Positions 8,772 through 16,834 of a DNA stretch of 64,000 bases are shown here, one piece after another; within the stretch, counting starts at the first letter, position 1; every line of letters starts with the position of its first letter. The notes below the pieces were generated by a model that saw nothing but the letters and a program-made list of their open reading frames with translations, searched no databases and was not told the origin of the DNA. Origin of the DNA: Rhizobium leguminosarum (GTDB lineage Bacteria; Pseudomonadota; Alphaproteobacteria; Rhizobiales; Rhizobiaceae); NCBI RefSeq assembly GCF_001679785.1, contig NZ_CP016286.1, positions 1,364,001 through 1,428,000 of the forward strand, in the 5' to 3' direction. The position numbers and the translations under genes are program-made.

Positions 8772-9704
8772 ATGAAACGCATTCAATATCACCAATACGG
8801 CGGCCCCGATCTGATGCGGCTCGAGGAGTTCGAACTGGCTTCACCGGGTAAAGGACAGGTGGCGGTCAAGATCAAGTTCGCAGCAATCAATCCTATTGAT
8901 TGGAAGCTGCGGGCAGGACGGATGAAGATCGTTACCGGAAGGACTTTTCCTCGTGCGATGGGGATGGATATTTCCGGGACGGTCATTTCCGTCGGTGAAG
9001 GGGTGACGCGCTTCAAGATCGGCGATGCCGTGTTCGGTCTTGCCCGGTTCAAGGAGAGCGGCGCCCTGGGAGAGGCTGTCGTCACCAAGGACAGTTTCTT
9101 AGCCAAGAAGCCCGACACCGTTTCGTTTGAGGAGGCGGCTTGTCTCGGAACGCCTGGAGCCACCGCTTGGAACGGGCTGGTCGACAAAGCGAAGCTGACT
9201 GCCGGCGAGCACGTCTTCATCAATGGCTGTACCGGTGCGGTGGGCGAAGCGGCTGTGCAGATCGCGCAGATTCTGGGCGCAAAGGTATCGGGCAGTTGCA
9301 GCGCGGTGGCGACGGAACGGGCGCGGGCCCTCGGCGTTCAAACCGTGTTCGACTATCGGACAACTGATTTGTCGACGGTTCGCGAGCGTTTCGATGTGGT
9401 CTACGACACGGCTGCGACAATGACGGACGCCGTGGGGCTTGGGCTCTTGCGTCAGAATGGCCGGTTCGTCGACCTCAATCCCACGCCGGGGAAATTCATT
9501 CGATCGATGTTCAACCGAAGACTGAAGGTTGTGGTGTGCACACCGAGGTCCGAGATTCTCGATAGGCTCGCTCGTGCCGCCAAGGACGAAAATCTTCGCC
9601 TTCCAATCGCCGAGATCGTGCCTCTCAGCGAAGCGATTCCACTCATCACGGCTCTTGAGTCCGGACGGAAGCTCGCCGGAAAAGCCCTCGTCATGATGGA
9701 TTGA
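8772..9704 (+). CDS. NADP-dependent MDR oxidoreductase (zinc-independent quinone-reductase type)
   Basis: 310 residues starting MKRIQYHQYGGPDLMRLEE, with AGGAAG upstream. The medium-chain dehydrogenase fold is clear: a GroES-like N-terminal half (MGMDISGTVISVGEGVTRFKIGDAVFG near residues 60-90) and a Rossmann half with the NADP motif around GCTGAVGEAAVQIA. The cysteine/histidine zinc ligands of classical alcohol dehydrogenases are absent, so a quinone oxidoreductase or enone reductase role is likely. The regulator gene follows after only 2 bases, which suggests translation coupling. The exact substrate is unknown. Confidence 0.88.
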   Translation: MKRIQYHQYGGPDLMRLEEFELASPGKGQVAVKIKFAAINPIDWKLRAGRMKIVTGRTFPRAMGMDISGTVISVGEGVTRFKIGDAVFGLARFKESGALGEAVVTKDSFLAKKPDTVSFEEAACLGTPGATAWNGLVDKAKLTAGEHVFINGCTGAVGEAAVQIAQILGAKVSGSCSAVATERARALGVQTVFDYRTTDLSTVRERFDVVYDTAATMTDAVGLGLLRQNGRFVDLNPTPGKFIRSMFNRRLKVVVCTPRSEILDRLARAAKDENLRLPIAEIVPLSEAIPLITALESGRKLAGKALVMMD

Positions 9705-9706
9705 GC

Positions 9707-10407
9707 GTGTCACGAAGCCATCGACTATTTGACCTGATGCAAGTTCTTCGTCGTCACCGCGGAACGGTGGCCGGCTTGACGCTTGCGCGCGAGCTCGGCG
9801 TTTCGCTGCGGACCATCCGTCGTGACATCGTGACGCTGCAGGCCATGGGCGCGGATATCGATGGAGAGCCCGGAGTCGGCTACATACTGCAGCCGGGCTT
9901 CCTTTTGCCCCTCTGTCTTTCACGGAAGAAGAGATCCAGGCGCTTGTCGCTGGCGCGCAGTGGGTTAGTCGGCACACAGACGATGCTTTGGCGCACGCTG
10001 TCCAAAACGCGCTCGCAAAAATCGGCGGTGTGCTTCCCCCCGACCTGCGACGGGGCCTGGACGACAACACGTTCTTTGTTGGTCGTTCTGAAAAAGGTTC
10101 ATCGGTTGTTGATCTGGCGCAGGTCAGGCGAGCGATGCGCGAGCAGCGAAAGATAAGCATCACGCACAAAGATCGAAGCGGGGCCGTGTCCGAAAGGACC
10201 ATATGGCCAATCATGCTGGGGTTTATTGATTCACAGCGATTTATCGCGGGTTGGTGCGAACTGCAGGGCGACTTTCGCATCTTCCAAGCTGACCACGTCA
10301 TGACCGTCAGTTTACTGGACGATCATTATCCGGGAAACCGCCGCCAACTCGTCAAGGAGTGGCGCGCTCAGGAAAAGCATCCCTGCAAACAGAGGGATTG
10401 CGGATAG
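9707..10407 (+). pseudogene. YafY-type HTH/WYL transcriptional regulator, broken by a frameshift
   Basis: The reading starts at a GTG (SRSHRLFDLMQVLRRHRGTV), 2 bases after the MDR gene. It has a clear DeoR/HTH_11 winged helix (ARELGVSLRTIRRDIVTLQAMG) followed by GEPGVGYILQPGFLLP. At about 9907-9915 the frame is lost. The adjacent frame then continues SFTEEEIQALVAGAQWVSRH, then ALAHAVQNALAKIGGVLPPDLR and a WYL-like ligand domain to a TAG at 10407. Adding one C to the run of four C gives the family-typical FLLPPLSFTEEEI, so a single-base deletion explains everything. It is either a real inactivation or a base-calling error. If intact it would control the SDR/MDR group. Confidence 0.8.
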
Positions 10408-10439
10408 CTGATTGTTGCCTCGGCTCCCGAATTCAACCT

Positions 10440-10465
10440 CGCTCTGCAGGCATGCCTGCAGAGCG
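10440..10465. other. Perfect 26-bp palindrome before the methyltransferase gene
   Basis: A perfect 26-base palindrome (arms CGCTCTGCAGGCA and its complement) lies 32 bases after the broken regulator and 29 bases before the methyltransferase start. As RNA it would form an 11-bp stem with a tight CATG loop. A TTT lies two bases downstream and another after a short gap, a weak terminator signature. It may end transcription of the SDR-MDR-regulator group or act as an operator. Confidence 0.5.
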
Positions 10466-10494
10466 TTTCGAAAACTTTATAGAGATCGGAAATA

Positions 10495-11124
10495 ATGATG
10501 GCTTATACGACTTCCTCCAACCGCCCCTTCAAGCAGAAGCGGCGAATTTGGGCCTTTTGGGGGCTGACCGCTGCCTTCGTCACCTTCCAGCTCATCGCGC
10601 ATCCGGGCTTCGGACCTGAAAGCCTTTTTCTCACACTGCTCGCTCAGTTTGGAACATTGTTGATCGCTCTTGGCATAATCGGACGAATTTGGTCGACCAT
10701 CTATATTGGAGGTCGAAAGAATTCCGCGCTTGTGACCCAGGGACCCTATTCGATCACGCGCAACCCTCTTTATCTCTTTTCGCTCTGCATGATCAGCGGT
10801 GTCTGCCTAGTGTTTGGTAGTCTGCTTTTCACGGGAATTTTCACGCTGCTCGCCTATCTTGTGTTCAGATATACGGCGAAGCGGGAGGCCATATATTTGT
10901 CTCACCTCTTCGCCGAGCCATATGCGGAATACGCTCGGCGCACACCATTGTTCTGGCCCAATTTCTCCAATTTTGAGTGGGGGCAGGCTCCGGTGATTTC
11001 CAACCGGGCGCTGCTGGTGACATCAAGAGATTCTCTCTTCACCATCGCCATGATCCCATTTTCCGAACTCGTCGAATATCTTCGAGAAAGCGGCCTTCTA
11101 ACTATGGCAATCGTTGTTCCTTGA
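10495..11124 (+). CDS. Isoprenylcysteine/phospholipid methyltransferase-like membrane protein
   Basis: 209 residues with membrane segments at roughly 20-37, 43-62, 90-108 and 110-125. The family core GPYSITRNPLYLFSLCMISG is followed by an EAIYLSHLFAEPYAEYARRTP segment, the S-adenosylmethionine-binding signature of the ICMT/PEMT superfamily. Members methylate carboxyl groups or lipid amines at the membrane. Bacterial copies are mostly uncharacterised. The C-terminal extension of about 50 residues after FWPNFSNFEWG is longer than in minimal members. Two ATG codons lie in a row; the first is used here. No partner gene indicates the substrate. Confidence 0.78.
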   Translation: MMAYTTSSNRPFKQKRRIWAFWGLTAAFVTFQLIAHPGFGPESLFLTLLAQFGTLLIALGIIGRIWSTIYIGGRKNSALVTQGPYSITRNPLYLFSLCMISGVCLVFGSLLFTGIFTLLAYLVFRYTAKREAIYLSHLFAEPYAEYARRTPLFWPNFSNFEWGQAPVISNRALLVTSRDSLFTIAMIPFSELVEYLRESGLLTMAIVVP

Positions 11125-11421
11125 CCGCGCCGAGCGTACGTCGAAGCCCGGGACGCGCTCACGGTTGTCGTCGGCGTGCTCAGGCAGCCCCTTGTGTCCG
11201 CACGGTAGAGTTTTTGTGCGGCACGCAGCACAGGCTGACACCGCCGCGTCTGCTTGGTGCGGCCCGCAACCTTGAGCAAAAAAATACGCATGTTGGCGAA
11301 AAAGGTTCCAGGAAAACAGCCGCATCCCATCCACGCCGGAAGCCTTGATGCGGCTCGCGGGCTCTTTCCAAATCGACAGGTCGCTCTAACTTAAAGGCTA
11401 TCTGACGAAAAGGAGAAGACC

Positions 11422-11631
11422 ATGACCGACGCACCGAATACGGCGACCCCGGCGCGCAGAGTGTTGCGGGGCCGCCCTTACAGCATCGGCGAATTTGCCA
11501 GGAAATACCGGTTGGATGACAAGGAGGCAAGGCGCCTCTACGACAAGTTCGGCCCGTCGGCCACCGAACTCGACCTGTTGATGGCGGCCAAGCGGCGCCC
11601 GCCGGGCCTGCCGACCAATCTCGACGCCTGA
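11422..11631 (+). CDS. Small conserved-looking protein of unknown function
   Basis: 69 residues with AGGAGA immediately ahead of the ATG. The central stretch YSIGEFARKYRLDDKEARRLYDKFGPS looks like a small helical DNA-binding-like segment (compare MerR-type SIGEFA). It is far too short to be a regulator with an effector domain. I do not recognise the family. It is followed after 9 bases by the GFA gene, so the two are probably co-transcribed. The preceding 297 bases (11125-11421) hold no gene I can support. Confidence 0.6.
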   Translation: MTDAPNTATPARRVLRGRPYSIGEFARKYRLDDKEARRLYDKFGPSATELDLLMAAKRRPPGLPTNLDA

Positions 11632-11640
11632 AGGCGCTCT

Positions 11641-12015
11641 ATGAGGATCCGAACCGGAAGCTGCCTTTGCGGGGCGGTAGCCTACAGGGTGGAAGGCGAA
11701 CCGCTTCGCACCGGCCTCTGCCACTGCGCCGATTGCCGCAAATCGAGCGGCTCCGCTTTCACCTTCTTCGCGGTCTGGCAGCGCCAGGCTTTCTCCCACA
11801 GCGGCGAGATCGCCACTTTCTCCGGGCGCAGCTTCTGCCCTGCCTGCGGCAGCAGGCTTTTCTGCCTTGGGGATGACGAGGCGGAAATCCGCCTGGGGTC
11901 CCTGGACACTCCGCCGACCGACCTTGCGCCTGGTTATGAGGTCTGGATCAAGCGGCGCGAGCCTTGGTTGCATTCGTTGCCCGGCGCGGACCAATATGCC
12001 GAGGATGCGGATTGA
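11641..12015 (+). CDS. GFA (glutathione-dependent formaldehyde-activating) family protein
   Basis: 124 residues with the full zinc-cysteine set of the GFA/DUF636 family: Cys8 and Cys10 (GSCLCGAVAY), Cys27, Cys29 and Cys32 (CHCADCRKSSGSAF), Cys66 and Cys69 (CPACGSRLF). Founding members were proposed to speed the joining of formaldehyde with glutathione, but most relatives have no demonstrated activity, so this is a family name rather than a proven reaction. It lies 9 bases downstream of the 69-residue protein and 162 bases before the efflux operon. No formaldehyde dehydrogenase is nearby. Confidence 0.88.
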   Translation: MRIRTGSCLCGAVAYRVEGEPLRTGLCHCADCRKSSGSAFTFFAVWQRQAFSHSGEIATFSGRSFCPACGSRLFCLGDDEAEIRLGSLDTPPTDLAPGYEVWIKRREPWLHSLPGADQYAEDAD

Positions 12016-12177
12016 CGGACGCTTCCGGCGCTTGAACCAGCCTTTCCTTACCAAGATTTCATTTCACCCATCCGCAATTCCGTGCCAGTTCGGCGGCAAC
12101 GCTAATCGCCGGTTCATCTGCGTTGTGGTTATTTCGCCGCAGAGGCCGCAGGCGGCCACTGACGGATTGAGGACGAC

Positions 12178-13470
12178 ATGAACAAAATCGTAAGCGGCAG
12201 CGAAACCGGAGCAAAGACAGGCGCAGCGTCCGATCTCGCAGCGGTCCTTGCCGCATCGGGACGGCAGGGCAAGCGCAGCCGCTGGCGCGGACGCCTGCTC
12301 ATCCTGCTGATCCTCATCGCTGCCGCAGCCGTCGCCGCTTATTTCTATATGGGTCGTGGGCAAAGCGAATTGAGCTATGCCACCCAGCCGGTAAAGCGCG
12401 GTGATTTGACGGTGCTCGTCACCGCCACCGGCTCGGTACAGCCGACCGAGCAGGTGGATATATCGAGCGAGCTTTCCGGCACGGTCCGCGACGTCAATGT
12501 CGATTACAACAGCACGGTCAAATCAGGCGAAGTGCTCGCCCTCCTCGATACGAACAAGCTCGAGGCGGATGTGAAGAGCTCGCGCGCCAAGCTCAATTCG
12601 GCCAAGGCGAACGTCATCAAGGCCAATGCCGATATGCAATCGGCAAGCACCTCTCTCGAGCGGTTGAAGAGCCTGGTCAGGAGCAACGTCTCCACCCAGC
12701 AGAGCCTCGACGACGCCAGCTACAAATATGATTCCGCCGTCGCCGCCAAACAGATCAACGAGGCCGAGGTTCTGGCCTCGGAGGCCGACCTGCAGCTTGC
12801 CGAAGTCAACCTCGCCAAGGCGAAGATCATATCGCCGATCGACGGCGTCATCCTCACTCGCTCCGTCAATCCGGGCGCCACGGTCGCAGCCTCGCTTTCG
12901 GCCCCGATCCTTTTCACCATCGCCGGCGACCTGAAGAAGATGGAGCTGCAGGTTGATGTCGACGAGGCCGATGTCGGCCAGATCGCCGTCGGCCAGAAGG
13001 CGAAGTTCACCGTCGACGCCTATCCCGACCGCACCTTTCCCGCCGAGATCGAGCAGATCCGCTTTGCCTCCGAAGTGGTCAACAATGTCGTGACCTATAA
13101 GGCGGTTCTATCCGTCGACAATGCCGACCTGCTGTTGCGCCCCGGCATGACGGCGACGGCCGATGTCACCGTCGAGGCCGTCAGGGACACGCTGATGGTG
13201 CCGAACGCTGCGCTGCGCTATGCCCCGGCGCAGGCAGAGAGGCGCGGCCGCGGCATTTTCGGCATCTTCGGCCCGCCACGCCAGCGCAACAACAATGCCG
13301 GCCCGGCGCTGAAGGGCGCTGAGCGCCGTGTCTGGGTGCTGCGCAACGGTCTCCCGGCGCCTGTTGTCGTCCAGGTCGGCTCATCCGACGGCCAGTTCAC
13401 CCAGGTCGTCTCCGGCGACATCAAGGAAAACGACGCACTGGTGATCGACGCCACGGCGCGTGCGAACTAG
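12178..13470 (+). CDS. Efflux periplasmic adaptor protein (MacA/HlyD-type)
   Basis: 430 residues. A cytoplasmic N-terminus of about 38 residues is followed by one membrane helix (RLLILLILIAAAAVAAYFYMG). A periplasmic adaptor follows, with the lipoyl half-motifs (TATGSVQPTEQVDISSELSG; IISPIDGVILTRSVNPGATV), a helical hairpin at about 120-215 and beta-barrel domains near the end. It would bridge the MacB-type permease to an outer-membrane channel; no TolC-like gene is present here. GAGG lies 9 bases before the ATG. The ATPase gene starts 12 bases downstream, so this is the first gene of a three-gene operon. Confidence 0.9.
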   Translation: MNKIVSGSETGAKTGAASDLAAVLAASGRQGKRSRWRGRLLILLILIAAAAVAAYFYMGRGQSELSYATQPVKRGDLTVLVTATGSVQPTEQVDISSELSGTVRDVNVDYNSTVKSGEVLALLDTNKLEADVKSSRAKLNSAKANVIKANADMQSASTSLERLKSLVRSNVSTQQSLDDASYKYDSAVAAKQINEAEVLASEADLQLAEVNLAKAKIISPIDGVILTRSVNPGATVAASLSAPILFTIAGDLKKMELQVDVDEADVGQIAVGQKAKFTVDAYPDRTFPAEIEQIRFASEVVNNVVTYKAVLSVDNADLLLRPGMTATADVTVEAVRDTLMVPNAALRYAPAQAERRGRGIFGIFGPPRQRNNNAGPALKGAERRVWVLRNGLPAPVVVQVGSSDGQFTQVVSGDIKENDALVIDATARAN

Positions 13471-13482
13471 GCGGAGAGACGG

Positions 13483-14199
13483 ATGGCAAGCCCGCCGCTC
13501 ATCGAATTCAGACAGGTCTCGAAAATCTATGGCGAGGGCGAGGCGGCGATTCGCGCGCTCGACCACGTCGACCTTGCGATCAACGCCCATGAATTCGTCG
13601 CGATCATGGGGCCGTCTGGCTCCGGCAAGTCGACGGCGATGAACATTCTCGGCTGCCTCGACGTGCCGAGCGCCGGCGATTACATCTTCGAAGGCATTCC
13701 GACCAGCGGCTTCGACCGCAGCCAGCTGACGCTGCTGCGCCGCCACATGCTCGGCTTCGTCTTCCAGGGCTTCAACCTGCTGTCGCGCACCTCGGCCGTC
13801 GAAAATGTCGAACTGCCGCTGATCTATCGCGGCATGGCGGTGCGCGAGCGGCGCGAACGGGCCCGCGAGGCTCTGGCGCTGGTCGGCCTGACCGGGCGCG
13901 AACATCACAAGACACAAGAACTGTCAGGCGGCCAGCAGCAGCGCGTCGCTATCGCCCGCGCCATCGTCACCGAGCCCGCGCTGCTCTTGGCCGATGAGCC
14001 CACAGGCAATCTCGACACCAAGACCAGCGTCGAGATCATGGATCTGATGACGCGGCTGAACCGCGAGCAGGGCATCACCATCGTCATGGTCACCCACGAG
14101 CCCGATATCGCCGCCTATGCCCAGCGGCTGCTGCGTTTCGTCGACGGCAAGCTGGAGACTGAGGTCGAGCATCGGAGGAGGGCGGATCATGTTCTTTGA
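13483..14199 (+). CDS. MacB-type ABC transporter ATP-binding protein
   Basis: 238 residues of the LolD/MacB ATPase type. Walker A is GPSGSGKST, the Q-loop is in [11 protein letters not shown], the ABC signature is [15 protein letters not shown], Walker B is [12 protein letters not shown] and the switch histidine is in VMVTHEPD. Such ATPases drive mechanotransmission rather than alternating-access transport. In E. coli MacB the ATPase and membrane parts are fused, whereas here they are separate genes that overlap by 11 bases. It is the middle gene of the efflux operon. Confidence 0.92.
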   Translation: MASPPLIEFRQVSKIYGEGEAAIRALDHVDLAINAHEFVAIMGPSGSGKSTAMNILGCLDVPSAGDYIFEGIPTSGFDRSQLTLLRRHMLGFVFQGFNLLSRTSAVENVELPLIYRGMAVRERRERAREALALVGLTGREHHKTQELSGGQQQRVAIARAIVTEPALLLADEPTGNLDTKTSVEIMDLMTRLNREQGITIVMVTHEPDIAAYAQRLLRFVDGKLETEVEHRRRADHVL

Positions 14200-15391
14200 G
14201 ACGCTGAAGCTGGCGCTGCGGGCCATCAGCCGCAACATGCTGCGCTCGTTCCTGACCGTGCTCGGCGTCGTCATCGGCGTTGCCGCTGTCATCGCGCTGG
14301 TGACGATCGGCAACGGCACCACCGCGCAAGTCTCGACCGAGCTGTCGCGGCTCGGCACCAACATGCTGTTCGTCCGTCCCGGCCAGTTCGGCCCCGGCCG
14401 GGCGAGCTCCGAGGCCAAGCGCTTCAGCGTCAAGGACGTCGCGGCCATCCGCGACCAGATCGGCGGCCTCAGGGCCGTGGCGCCGCTCAACCAGTCGACG
14501 GCGACCGTGATCTTCGGCGGCCAGAACCATTCCACCAGCGTCTCCGGCACTACCAATGATTATTTCATCGCGCAGGACTGGAACCTGGCGCTCGGCCGCA
14601 ATTTCACCCCTGCCGAGGAACGCGGCCAGGCGCGCTGCATCATCGGTGAGACGGTGCGCTCGCAGCTTTTCGGCAGCGCCGACCCCACAGGCCAGCAGAT
14701 CCGCGTCGGCAAGGTCTCGTGCCCCGTCATCGGGGTGCTGGCCAAGCGCGGCCAGTCCGGCATGGGCAATGACCAGGATGATGTTGTCATCATGCCGGTC
14801 AAGGTGTTTCAGCGGCGCATCAGCGGCAACAGCAACGTGCCGCAGATTATCATCTCGGCGCGCGACGGCGTCTCCACCGCGAAGGTGCAGTCCGATGTCG
14901 AAAATCTCCTGCGCGAGCGCCGCAAGATCGTTCCCGGCCGCCAGGACGATTTCAACGTCAACGACATGACCCAGATCGCCGAGGCGATGACCGGCACGAC
15001 GACGCTGCTGACCGGCCTGCTCGGCGCCGTCGCTGCGATCAGCCTGCTCGTCGGCGGCATCGGCATCATGAACATCATGCTGGTCTCCGTCACCGAGCGG
15101 ACCCGCGAAATCGGCATCCGCCTGGCGATCGGCGCGCTGGAAAACCAGGTGCTCATCCAGTTCCTGGTCGAAGCGGTGGCACTGTCGCTGTTCGGCGGCA
15201 TCACCGGCATCATACTGGGCCTCGGCCTCGGCTTCGGCACCGTGACGCTCCTGAAAGTCCCTTTCGTCTTCAGCCCGCTCATGGTCGCCGTCGCCTTCCT
15301 CTTCTCCGCGGCGATCGGCATGATCTTCGGCTATTTCCCGGCAAGAAGGGCTGCACAGTTGAACCCCATCGAGGCGCTGCGGCACGAATAA
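14189..15391 (+). CDS. MacB-type ABC transporter permease
   Basis: 400 residues from [16 protein letters not shown], with GGAGGAGGG upstream. A longer open frame exists, but this start overlaps the ATPase end by 11 bases and matches family N-termini. It has the MacB layout: one membrane helix near the start (SFLTVLGVVIGVAAVIALVTIG), a large periplasmic domain from about 45 to 270, then three helices with the conserved GGIGIMNIMLVSVTERTREIGIR. It ends PARRAAQLNPIEALRHE, the standard FtsX-domain tail. Together with the adaptor and ATPase it should export a lipophilic compound or peptide. Confidence 0.92.
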   Translation: MFFETLKLALRAISRNMLRSFLTVLGVVIGVAAVIALVTIGNGTTAQVSTELSRLGTNMLFVRPGQFGPGRASSEAKRFSVKDVAAIRDQIGGLRAVAPLNQSTATVIFGGQNHSTSVSGTTNDYFIAQDWNLALGRNFTPAEERGQARCIIGETVRSQLFGSADPTGQQIRVGKVSCPVIGVLAKRGQSGMGNDQDDVVIMPVKVFQRRISGNSNVPQIIISARDGVSTAKVQSDVENLLRERRKIVPGRQDDFNVNDMTQIAEAMTGTTTLLTGLLGAVAAISLLVGGIGIMNIMLVSVTERTREIGIRLAIGALENQVLIQFLVEAVALSLFGGITGIILGLGLGFGTVTLLKVPFVFSPLMVAVAFLFSAAIGMIFGYFPARRAAQLNPIEALRHE

Positions 15392-15464
15392 TGCGCCATG
15401 GCAAAACGCATGACGTCTCTCTACTCTTGTCAATCGAATGCAAGCGCTATCGGAGGTCAGCATC

Positions 15465-15824
15465 ATGGCCCTCAACAGGCTGGTGATCTACGCTGGGAAT
15501 GTCGAGGAAACGGCGCGCTTTTATCAGAAGCACTTCTGTTTCAAGGCAACCAGCCTGCCGGGCGACAGGATTATTGAACTGGTCGCTCAGGACGGCGGTG
15601 CGAATATCATGCTGCACCAGGCCGCCAAGGGGCAACGGAGCGGCCAATCCACCGTCAAGCTGTTCTTCGACGTGGAGGACGTCGAGGCTTTTTGCAGACG
15701 ATGCGCGGAGAACGGCCTGGAGTTCGGTGCCATCCATAAAGCCGATGGCTATCAGTTCGCCAATGCAAAAGACCCATGTCAAAATTCGATCTCGGTTTCC
15801 AGCCGGGCGTTTCGCAAGGGGTGA
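15465..15824 (+). CDS. VOC (glyoxalase/bleomycin-resistance) fold protein
   Basis: 119 residues from MALNRLVIYAGNVEETARFYQKHF, with GGAGG upstream; a TTG 27 bases earlier is less likely. It shows the paired beta-alpha-beta-beta-beta pattern of the vicinal oxygen chelate superfamily. The function within this superfamily cannot be told: metal-dependent lyase, dioxygenase or drug-binding protein are all possible. It stands alone between the efflux operon and a palindromic repeat, with no shared operon evident. Confidence 0.8.
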   Translation: MALNRLVIYAGNVEETARFYQKHFCFKATSLPGDRIIELVAQDGGANIMLHQAAKGQRSGQSTVKLFFDVEDVEAFCRRCAENGLEFGAIHKADGYQFANAKDPCQNSISVSSRAFRKG

Positions 15825-15889
15825 CCGAGGGAAGGTAGCGCGCGCTTTGCCTCTATAGGCGAGGGCGAGTTTGGCGAGAGAGCCAACCG

Positions 15890-15989
15890 CACTCTCCGTC
15901 CTCCTCTGCCTTGAGCCGAGGACCCATGCCGCGGCGGCTGATGGATGCGAGGTGGATCCTCGGCTCAAGGCCGAGGAGGACGGAGAGTG
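15890..15989. repeat. Imperfect long palindromic intergenic repeat (RIME-like)
   Basis: Two arms of about 37 bases face each other: CACTCTCCGTCCTCCTCTGC... (15890-15926) and its near-complement ending ...GAGGACGGAGAGTG (15953-15989), with three or so mismatches. They are separated by a short GC-rich centre containing GCGGCGGCTGATGG. This matches the style of the large palindromic intergenic elements that are common in Rhizobiaceae (family knowledge). It sits between the VOC gene and the GntR gene. No coding content. Confidence 0.75.
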
Positions 15990-16137
15990 GGGTGGTCGGC
16001 AGGAGCCATTTACGGCGTAGACGCCCGCGCCTGCAATGCCATTCGCCGATTTTCAGCAGCCTCGCGAATGTTATCTATCTGTCTCTATTCGATATTTCGG
16101 TGCCGACTTGTCTTCGGTTTTTGGCCGTGTCACTATG

Positions 16138-16147
16138 TGATATATCA
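16138..16147. promoter_or_regulatory. Candidate GntR operator TGATATATCA
   Basis: A perfect 10-bp palindrome 22 bases upstream of the GntR start codon, embedded in an AT-rich stretch. FCD-type GntR regulators commonly bind short palindromes of this size next to their own gene. The assignment is inference from position and symmetry. Confidence 0.4.
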
Positions 16148-16169
16148 GACTTGGCGACGGAGCTCCGTA

Positions 16170-16784
16170 TTGCAGACTTCTCAGAGCCATCTTGCCTATC
16201 TCGCGCTGGAGCATCTGATCGTGACGCTGGCGTTGAAGCCCGGCGCGCTTGTCACTGAAAAGCAGCTGATCGAGATGGCGGGCCACGGGCGTACGCCGGT
16301 GCGCGAGGCAATCCAGAAGCTTGCCTGGCAGGGGCTGATCCTGGTCAAACCGCGCGTCGGGCTGCAGGTCGCCGAGATCGCGCCGGAGGATCACGGCAAC
16401 GTCATGCAGGTGCGCCGCGAGCTGGAGCCGATCGCGGCAAGCCTCGTCGCCGAACATGCGAGCGACGAGCAGCGCGCGCGCCTCATCGATTGCGCCCGCG
16501 CGATGGAGGAATGCGCCGCTACCGGCGATCTCGACGGCTTCTTCGCCGCCGACAAGGCCTTCGACGAAATCCTCGAGGATGCCTGCCCGAACGGCTTCAT
16601 CACGGCAGCACTCGGTCCGGTGCAGACGCATTCGCGCCGCCTCTGGTACGCCAAGGCAAGCCCGGAGCGCATGGATCGGGCCATCGCGCTGCACGTCGCC
16701 GTCATCCGCGCCATCCATCAGGGCAGGCCGGATGAAGCGCGCGCCACCATGGCGGTGCTGATCGACTACCTCAGCCGGACATAG
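16170..16784 (+). CDS. GntR family (FCD) transcriptional regulator
   Basis: 204 residues from a TTG start (LQTSQSHLAYLALEHLIVTLALKPG), with GGAGC 7 bases upstream. The open frame continues far upstream through the repeat and has no better start. The winged helix is TEKQLIEMAGHGRTPVREAIQKLAWQGL, and an all-helical FCD effector domain follows (RRELEPIAASLVAEHA ... DKAFDEIL ... ALHVAVIRAI). FCD regulators usually bind carboxylic acids or sugars. Its target is not clear: upstream lies the VOC gene, downstream the convergent ferredoxin reductase gene. A perfect TGATATATCA upstream suggests autoregulation. Confidence 0.82.
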   Translation: MQTSQSHLAYLALEHLIVTLALKPGALVTEKQLIEMAGHGRTPVREAIQKLAWQGLILVKPRVGLQVAEIAPEDHGNVMQVRRELEPIAASLVAEHASDEQRARLIDCARAMEECAATGDLDGFFAADKAFDEILEDACPNGFITAALGPVQTHSRRLWYAKASPERMDRAIALHVAVIRAIHQGRPDEARATMAVLIDYLSRT

Positions 16785-16785
16785 A

Positions 16786-16809
16786 AACGGCCCCGTTTCC
16801 GGAGCCGTT
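16786..16809. terminator. Putative bidirectional hairpin between convergent genes
   Basis: AACGGC and GCCGTT arms (16786-16791 with 16804-16809), plus two further inner pairs, form a GC-rich hairpin 2 bases after the GntR stop, in the gap between the convergent GntR and fpr genes. Neither side has a strong T-run, so the efficiency is doubtful. Confidence 0.4.
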
Positions 16810-16834
16810 CATAGATCTGATTGTCAGAGATGCT

